Positions 7,256-11,241 of a stretch of DNA of 11,241 nt are shown here, one piece after another (the first letter of the stretch is position 1; the number at the start of each line of letters is the position of its first letter). The stretch lies in the NCBI GenBank assembly GCA_026193295.1, contig JAPHSB010000082.1, positions 1-11,241 of the forward strand, written 5' to 3'. Made by a program: the position numbers and the translations under genes. Under the pieces are notes generated by a model, which made no database searches, was not told the DNA's origin, and saw only the letters and a program-made list of their open reading frames with translations. The DNA is from Lysobacterales bacterium (GTDB lineage: Bacteria; Pseudomonadota; Gammaproteobacteria; Xanthomonadales; SZUA-36).

Positions 7256-8241
7256 TCAAACGGCGTCGCAGCATTCCGGAAGCCAGCGTGTCCTTCCTGG
7301 ACGTCATCAGTTGTGGCTTCGGGGCCATCGTGCTGTTATTGATCATCGCCCCCGTGGGCGACCCGGCCGCGCTGCATGAAGCGGAACGAAATCTGCAGGC
7401 AGTCGTGCAGGAGCTGACCGAAAAGCTGTTCGACGCCCGCGGCGAATCGGTGGTGTTGAGCGAGGACCTGAAGTCACGCAAGGAACAATTGTCGGACTTT
7501 GAGCAACGCATCGCCCGGCTCAGAGCCCAGCTGGCCAGCGTGGAGAAGCAGTCCAGGGAGATCGCGCAGTCCAAAATCGTGGAGGAGGAGCAACTCAGGC
7601 TGGCTTTGCAGGTGTTGACCGAGGAAATGCAGCGCCTGGCGCCGGATGACCGCGTCGAGAGTCAGCTCATCGGCGGCGTGCCGGTGGACAGTGAGTACGT
7701 CATCTTCGTCATCGACACCTCGGGCAGCATGCAGATGGCTGCGTGGCGCCGGCTGCAGGTCGAAATGCTGAACATCCTGAACATCTACCCCAGCGTGAAA
7801 GGCATTCAGGTGATGAACGACATGGGACAGTATATGTTTGAGGACACCCGCCGGGCCTGGATGAAAGACAGCCCGGAGACCCGCCGGCGTATCATAAACG
7901 AGCTCAACACCTGGGCGCCGTTCAGCAATTCCAGCCCGGTCGAGGGGATCAACGCCGCCATTCAGACCTACTACCGGCCGGACCGCAAGATCAGCATCTA
8001 CACCCTCGGCGACGACTTTTCCGGCCGATCGATCCGGGCCGTGGTCAAGGCCGTGGAAAACCTCAATCAGGCACAACTCGGCTCGGAACGGCTGGTGCGC
8101 ATCCATGCGATTGGCTTCCCGGTGCATTTTACGCGCGGGCGAACGCCGAGCGGGGCGGCCATCAAGTTCGCGGCGCTGATGCGCGAGCTGAGCTACAACA
8201 ACGGCGGGACCTTCATCGGCCTGACCGAACTGCAGCCGTGA
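7252..8241 (+). CDS. Membrane-anchored von Willebrand A protein 2, paralogue of the preceding gene
   Basis: 329 residues from a GTG start that overlaps the previous TGA (GTGA). It shares its opening with the preceding protein: basic tip MIKRRR, then SFLDVISCGFGAIVLLLII (14-32) with D17 at the same place, then a coiled coil (about 40-130). The vWA domain (about 147-329) has D155-T-S157-G-S159 intact. The usual Thr of the metal site is replaced by Ser in FSNSSPVEG (S227/S228), and an Asp pair follows at 254-255 (LGDDF). The metal site is thus altered but perhaps functional. Beyond the N-terminus and vWA core the two proteins have diverged, which suggests distinct roles. Together they could supply the two B subunits that an A-subunit ring normally encloses. 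No peptidoglycan-binding OmpA-like domain is present. Confidence 0.9.
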   Translation: MIKRRRSIPEASVSFLDVISCGFGAIVLLLIIAPVGDPAALHEAERNLQAVVQELTEKLFDARGESVVLSEDLKSRKEQLSDFEQRIARLRAQLASVEKQSREIAQSKIVEEEQLRLALQVLTEEMQRLAPDDRVESQLIGGVPVDSEYVIFVIDTSGSMQMAAWRRLQVEMLNILNIYPSVKGIQVMNDMGQYMFEDTRRAWMKDSPETRRRIINELNTWAPFSNSSPVEGINAAIQTYYRPDRKISIYTLGDDFSGRSIRAVVKAVENLNQAQLGSERLVRIHAIGFPVHFTRGRTPSGAAIKFAALMRELSYNNGGTFIGLTELQP

Positions 8242-8247
8242 CGCCGC

Positions 8248-8254
8248 GGAGGAG
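8248..8254 (+). promoter_or_regulatory. Strong ribosome-binding site pointing to a CTG start at 8261
   Basis: GGAGGAG is the best Shine-Dalgarno match in this part of the window. Six bases separate it from CTG 8261, an ideal distance, while the first ATG in that frame (8279) is 24 bases away. No ATG, GTG or TTG occurs in that frame between the site and 8279. The extra residues from CTG add Lys and Arg in front of the hydrophobic signal-peptide core. Confidence 0.6.
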
Positions 8255-8260
8255 CCCAAG

Positions 8261-8869
8261 CTGAAACATCTGCGTCTCATGACCGGTCTGCTGTGTGTGG
8301 CGATGGCCTTTGTGTCCGGCTGCACTACCAACGTGCGGGTGAAGCACGAGTTTCCCACGGTTGTATCCAAGCCCATGGACATGAGCGCCGTGCTCGTCCT
8401 GGACCGTAAATTCCGCAACTACCAGGCGCGCCCCAATTCGAAGACCACGATAGAGCTTGGGGCGTCCCAGGTGGACCTGTTCAGCAAGGCCTTCAGCGGA
8501 TTGTTCACGCCGCTGACCGTGGTATCCTCGAAAGAGGACGCAGGACCGGATACGGACCTCGTGATCATTCCCTCGGTGCGGGAAGTCCAGCTTGCCACGC
8601 CGTCGGACTCGTATCTCAACGTGTACGAAGTATGGATCAAGTACAACCTGGACATTGAGACCGCCGATGGTATGCCTATTGACAGTTGGTTTCTTCCCGC
8701 CTATGGCAAGACGCCGGATTCATATTTGTTATCCCGGGGCGTGGCGATCGAGGCAGCCGCCGTCGTCGCGCTGCGCGACGCAGGAGCCAAGCTGTTGCTG
8801 GACTTCTTCAGGATTCCGGCGCTTTATGGCTGGATGCAGCAGCAATCCGCAACGATGACCGAACCGTGA
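8261..8869 (+). CDS. Predicted lipoprotein of unknown function (probable CTG start)
   Basis: 202 residues from CTG 8261, or 196 from ATG 8279. I prefer CTG because GGAGGAG (8248-8254) lies six bases before it and because it gives a normal signal peptide, MKHLRLMTGLLCVAMAFVSG, ending in the lipobox VSGC. From ATG the signal peptide would have no positive charge. The lipidated Cys is residue 21 and is followed by Thr, not Asp, so outer-membrane sorting is expected. The mature part has alternating strands and helices (VLVLDRKFRNYQ, DLVIIPSVREVQLATPSDS, YEVWIKYNLDIETADG) and an Ala-rich helix near the end. I do not recognise a named family; the compact fold is reminiscent of small outer-membrane accessory lipoproteins. 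It could be the outer-membrane contact of the motor-like complex upstream. Confidence 0.83.
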   Translation: MKHLRLMTGLLCVAMAFVSGCTTNVRVKHEFPTVVSKPMDMSAVLVLDRKFRNYQARPNSKTTIELGASQVDLFSKAFSGLFTPLTVVSSKEDAGPDTDLVIIPSVREVQLATPSDSYLNVYEVWIKYNLDIETADGMPIDSWFLPAYGKTPDSYLLSRGVAIEAAAVVALRDAGAKLLLDFFRIPALYGWMQQQSATMTEP

Positions 8870-9528
8870 AGTATCCAGTATTCACATCACTTGTCGCGGC
8901 CGCGGCGATCAGCGGTTGCGCATCCACTACCACCATCGACGATTATCGGCCCACCACCGAGCCGATCAAAATCGGCGTCGGTGAAAAGGTGGCGATCCTG
9001 GGCCGCAGCGACGCCGGGCACTACGAAACCGACCGCGGCTTCATCGACTGTCTGGGCGACCGGCTGAAGAATGCGAGTTTTGAGGTCGTACCGGAAGAGG
9101 AATTCGTCGACGCACTGTATCCCTGGTTCGAGCCGAGGACTGCACCGAAGCACCTCAGCCGCCTCAAGAAGCTCATGCAGGACCCGGTTATCCAGGAAAA
9201 AGTGCAGCAAGAGAGGATCCGCTACCTGGTATGGCTCGACGGTGAAGTGGAATCACACGGACGCACCGGCAGCATGGCTTGCGGCATAACCGGGGCCGGG
9301 GGAGGCTGCTTCGGATATCAATCCTGGGACAAGAACGTTATGTTCGAAGCGGTCGTCTGGGATCTGTCGGACCTGACCGAGGAAGCCCGCATCCGGGTGG
9401 ATTCAGAGGGTACCTCGTACCTGATCGGCGTCGTTGCGCCCATCCCCCTGCTAACCCGCGTGAAAAGCCAGGCCTGTGAGGGCATGGGAGAACAGTTAAG
9501 GGGCTATTTCTCTCAGGAGGTGGGGTGA
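8866..9528 (+). CDS. Second predicted lipoprotein of unknown function
   Basis: 220 residues from GTG 8866, which overlaps the previous TGA (GTGA). The frame is open further upstream (an in-frame ATG at 8686), but that part runs inside the first lipoprotein gene and reads as an Arg-rich shadow sequence. From GTG the protein begins with a proper lipoprotein signal, MKYPVFTSLVAAAAISGC, with lipobox ISGC (Cys 18) followed by Ala, so outer-membrane sorting is expected. The mature part contains VGEKVAILGRSDAG, a helix with several acidic residues (VVPEEEFVDALYPWFEP), and a Gly/Cys-rich patch (ACGITGAGGGCFGYQSW). Two further Cys in that patch, one before it and one near the end could form disulfides in the periplasm. 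No named family is recognised. Confidence 0.85.
   Translation: MKYPVFTSLVAAAAISGCASTTTIDDYRPTTEPIKIGVGEKVAILGRSDAGHYETDRGFIDCLGDRLKNASFEVVPEEEFVDALYPWFEPRTAPKHLSRLKKLMQDPVIQEKVQQERIRYLVWLDGEVESHGRTGSMACGITGAGGGCFGYQSWDKNVMFEAVVWDLSDLTEEARIRVDSEGTSYLIGVVAPIPLLTRVKSQACEGMGEQLRGYFSQEVG
9515..9520 (+). promoter_or_regulatory. Ribosome-binding site for the TTG start of the M48 gene
   Basis: AGGAGG lies 9 bases before TTG 9530 and at the very end of the preceding lipoprotein gene. It is a near-consensus Shine-Dalgarno sequence. From TTG the product starts with a signal peptide, and no ATG lies close by that would preserve it, so the site settles the start. Confidence 0.75.
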
Positions 9529-9529
9529 G

Positions 9530-10936
9530 TTGCGTCATTTCGCCTGGAAAGCACTCGCGATCTGCATGTTGTTCGCTTCCGCGCCCGTTTTCGGTAACCC
9601 CAGTGGCGAGGAAATTCACGCGGAAATGCTCGCGTCGATGGGGGCGTATGACGATCCCGAGCTGACCGCCTATGTCGAGGGCCTTGTCAACGAAATCGTC
9701 TCGGCCTCGGAAATGGCGGGCGAGAAGTTCACCTTCACACTGCTTGACTCACAGGAAATCAATGCCTTCGCGACCGCGGATAACTACGTCTACCTGAACC
9801 GGGGCCTGCTCAACTACGTGGCGAACGAAGCGCAGCTGGTTTCGGTGCTGGCTCACGAAGTAGGCCACATCACCCAGAATCATGTCGATTGGATGCCGGC
9901 CGTGAGCGGCGGTGCGCGCTTTCTCTCCTCGCTGGCCGGAGCGCTCTCCGGCAGCCAGGACGTGTATCAGGCCGGCATGGCGTATGCGAACTCGTTGATC
10001 AAGGGGCACGGCCGCGACAACGAACTCGAGGCCGACGAAGCGGCTGCCCGCTACATGGTGCGACTTGGCTATGATCCGGACCAGTTGCTGGAAATGCTGG
10101 GGACCATGAAGGACCTCGAGACCCTGCAAAAGGAGCGCGCGGCGCAAAAGGGGGCGCCACGGCGTTCCTATCACGGCATATTCGCCTCGCATCCGCGTAA
10201 CGACACACGATTGCGGAGTGCGGTCAGCAAGGCCAAGTCAACCGAATCTGCGGTCACACGCGACTCGGGCGTGGCCCGCTACCGGCAGATTACCGAAGGT
10301 CTGGTATGGGGAGAAAACTTCAAGGAAAAGGAGCCGAAGCCCGAGCGCTACTCCGACACGAGCTTAATGGTTCGCTTCAACTTTCCGGAAGGCTGGACGC
10401 ACAGCAAGAACAGCCAGACACAAACCGTAACCGGCGAAGCCGAGGGTGGTGCAGCCCGACTGAGCATGAAGCCGCTTGCGCGCACGCCCCAAACGCCGGA
10501 GGAGTATGTCTATAACTACCTCAACATTTCGCAGTTGCGCGACGGCCGGGAAATCAGCCCCGCAAGACTCAAGGGTTTCACTGGCATAATCCCTGGTCAG
10601 GAAGGAAATCCGGATCAGCGCTTCGCGGTGGTCTACTACAAGCTGAATGCCTACGTGTTCGCCGGTGAGGTGGCCAGTCAGGAAAAGTTCGACGAATTCG
10701 ATGCAAAGTTCCTGGAATCCATCGACACCTTCCGCCCCATCTCCAGTCGCGAAATCGAGGGCCAGAAACCCAAGACCATCCATTACGTGAAGGCTACGGG
10801 TGCGACCACCTTCGCGGCGCTGGGCGAGCAACTCAAACTGGACCCGTTCGAAGTCCAGGATCTGCGCCTCATCAACGGCTACTACCCCACCGGGGAGCCA
10901 AAGCCCGGCGAGTGGATCAGGATCTTCAGGCAGTAA
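9530..10936 (+). CDS. Periplasmic M48-family zinc metalloprotease with LysM-like C-terminus
   Basis: 468 residues from TTG 9530, one base after the previous stop. A signal peptide (1-22, cleavage near VFG-NP) exports it. The peptidase domain (about 28-230) carries H109-E-V-G-H113 in VLAHEVGHITQNH, and the third zinc ligand is probably E165 in NELEADE. The SHPRNDTR motif (220-227) closes the domain, as in BepA/LoiP-type M48 enzymes. All catalytic residues are present. A second domain (about 278-403: VRFNFPEGW, TPQTPEEYV, FLESIDTFRPI) resembles the PsbP/Mog1-like region found after M48 domains. The last 55 residues (416-467: HYVKATGATTFAALGEQL, LRLINGYY, KPGEWIRIF) resemble LysM, so cell-wall binding is possible. 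Enzymes of this group act in outer-membrane protein quality control. No BepA-like TPR tail is present, so I give no gene symbol. Confidence 0.93.
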   Translation: MRHFAWKALAICMLFASAPVFGNPSGEEIHAEMLASMGAYDDPELTAYVEGLVNEIVSASEMAGEKFTFTLLDSQEINAFATADNYVYLNRGLLNYVANEAQLVSVLAHEVGHITQNHVDWMPAVSGGARFLSSLAGALSGSQDVYQAGMAYANSLIKGHGRDNELEADEAAARYMVRLGYDPDQLLEMLGTMKDLETLQKERAAQKGAPRRSYHGIFASHPRNDTRLRSAVSKAKSTESAVTRDSGVARYRQITEGLVWGENFKEKEPKPERYSDTSLMVRFNFPEGWTHSKNSQTQTVTGEAEGGAARLSMKPLARTPQTPEEYVYNYLNISQLRDGREISPARLKGFTGIIPGQEGNPDQRFAVVYYKLNAYVFAGEVASQEKFDEFDAKFLESIDTFRPISSREIEGQKPKTIHYVKATGATTFAALGEQLKLDPFEVQDLRLINGYYPTGEPKPGEWIRIFRQ

Positions 10937-10939
10937 CGC

Positions 10940-11241
10940 TCAATCCCCGGGCTGGCTTGTTTCCTGCCGGTAGTCCGCTACGATAGCGCCGGCGGACTGC
11001 ACTTCGTCCTCGTGGCTCGTTTCGCGCCAGGGCTCGGCCAGTCCCGCCCGGTACCATTCGACCATGGCCGCGTGGCCCAGCAAGAGGTCGGCGTAGGCGC
11101 GCGCCGCGTCGCTCAAGGGCAGGCCATAGGTTTGCACGCGGAAAACCACCGGGGCATAGAACGCATCGGCGGCGCTGAATTCGGGGCCGGCCAACCAGGG
11201 GCCGCCGAAGCGGGTCCGGCCCTCCGACCATATCTCGTCGA
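10940..11241 (-). CDS. Glutathione S-transferase family protein, C-terminal part (5' truncated)
   Basis: On the minus strand the frame is open from the window end to TGA at 10942-10940, giving about 100 residues of the C-terminal part. It shows the helical-domain signature of GSTs: GPWLAGPEFSAADAFYAPVV, then RVQTYGLPLS, ARAYADLLLGHAAMVEWY and AEPWRE, a pattern common in proteobacterial GST-like proteins. Internal TTG or ATG codons are not starts, because the upstream codons (WSEGRTRFGGPW) match the family as well. The N-terminal thioredoxin-like domain lies outside the window. The gene converges on the M48 gene with only 3 bases between stops, no shared terminator is visible, and it is unlikely to belong to the envelope operon. 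Confidence 0.9.
   Translation of the reverse strand, partial: DEIWSEGRTRFGGPWLAGPEFSAADAFYAPVVFRVQTYGLPLSDAARAYADLLLGHAAMVEWYRAGLAEPWRETSHEDEVQSAGAIVADYRQETSQPGD

Larger units (their letters stand above)
294..10936 (+). other. Probable single operon of ten genes for a motor-like envelope complex plus protease
   Basis: Ten same-strand genes follow each other with overlaps of 4 bases (at 3833, 4930, 7252 and 8866), 8 bases (at 6197), or gaps of 1 to 30 bases. No terminator-like hairpin with a T-run and no convincing internal promoter was found. The content is coherent: inner-membrane channel, single-span membrane anchors with large periplasmic domains, a small exported protein and two lipoproteins. 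The M48 protease at the end could be a co-transcribed passenger rather than part of the machine. Operon structure is inferred from spacing and strand only. Confidence 0.75.

Noticed and set aside
4133..8241. Zorya-type anti-phage system (ZorA/ZorB)
   Set aside because: A MotA-like gene is present, but there is no OmpA-like peptidoglycan-binding ZorB, no ZorC and no helicase/nuclease ZorD or ZorE. The channel also lacks the long cytoplasmic tail of ZorA.
7474..8418. Minus-strand open frame of 314 codons
   Set aside because: It is antisense to the second vWA gene and the first lipoprotein. The product is Arg/His/Asp-rich with no recognisable motif, and the plus-strand genes are well supported.
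8686..8865. N-terminal extension of the second lipoprotein from ATG 8686
   Set aside because: The extra 60 residues overlap the first lipoprotein gene, are Arg-rich and would bury a clear lipoprotein signal peptide that starts at GTG 8866.

Overview
The window looks like a chromosomal segment from a GC-rich Gram-negative proteobacterium, most likely a gammaproteobacterium. The evidence is lipobox signal peptides, a MotA/TolQ/ExbB-type proton channel, a periplasmic M48 metalloprotease and a GST-type cytosolic enzyme, all with GC-rich third codon positions. I see no RNA gene, CRISPR array, insertion sequence or integrase. No gap between genes exceeds 40 bases, so there is no unexplained intergenic stretch.

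Layout, left to right: (1) the 3' end of an unrecognised gene with a BON-like segment (1-279). (2) A tightly packed plus-strand run from 294 to 10936: TPR protein with one N-terminal membrane anchor; membrane-anchored PEGA-repeat protein ending in an FGE/SUMF1-like domain without its cysteines; tiny acidic exported protein; four-helix MotA/TolQ/ExbB-like channel; degenerate actin/Hsp70-fold-like protein with an FHA-like tail; two paralogous membrane-anchored von Willebrand A (vWA) proteins; two lipoproteins; and an M48 metalloprotease. (3) A convergent minus-strand GST-family gene, cut by the window end, whose stop lies 3 bases from the end of the M48 gene.

Most junctions overlap by 4-8 bases (ATGA, GTGA), and several starts are non-ATG (GTG, TTG and probably CTG). 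This suggests translational coupling in one operon whose promoter is not clearly visible here.

Main interpretation (inference): the operon encodes an undescribed ion-driven trans-envelope machine. The channel protein has the TM3 signature of MotA/TolQ/ExbB A subunits. No gene for an ordinary MotB/ExbD/TolR partner is present. Instead, both vWA proteins begin with a basic cytoplasmic tip, an SFLD motif, one hydrophobic helix and a periplasmic coiled coil. The Asp sits where the proton-carrying Asp of MotB, ExbD and TolR lies. A heterodimer of the two vWA proteins inside an A-subunit ring is therefore a natural hypothesis. The PEGA, TPR and lipoprotein components could link the motor to peptidoglycan or the outer membrane, and the pseudo-actin/FHA-like protein could be its cytoplasmic regulator.
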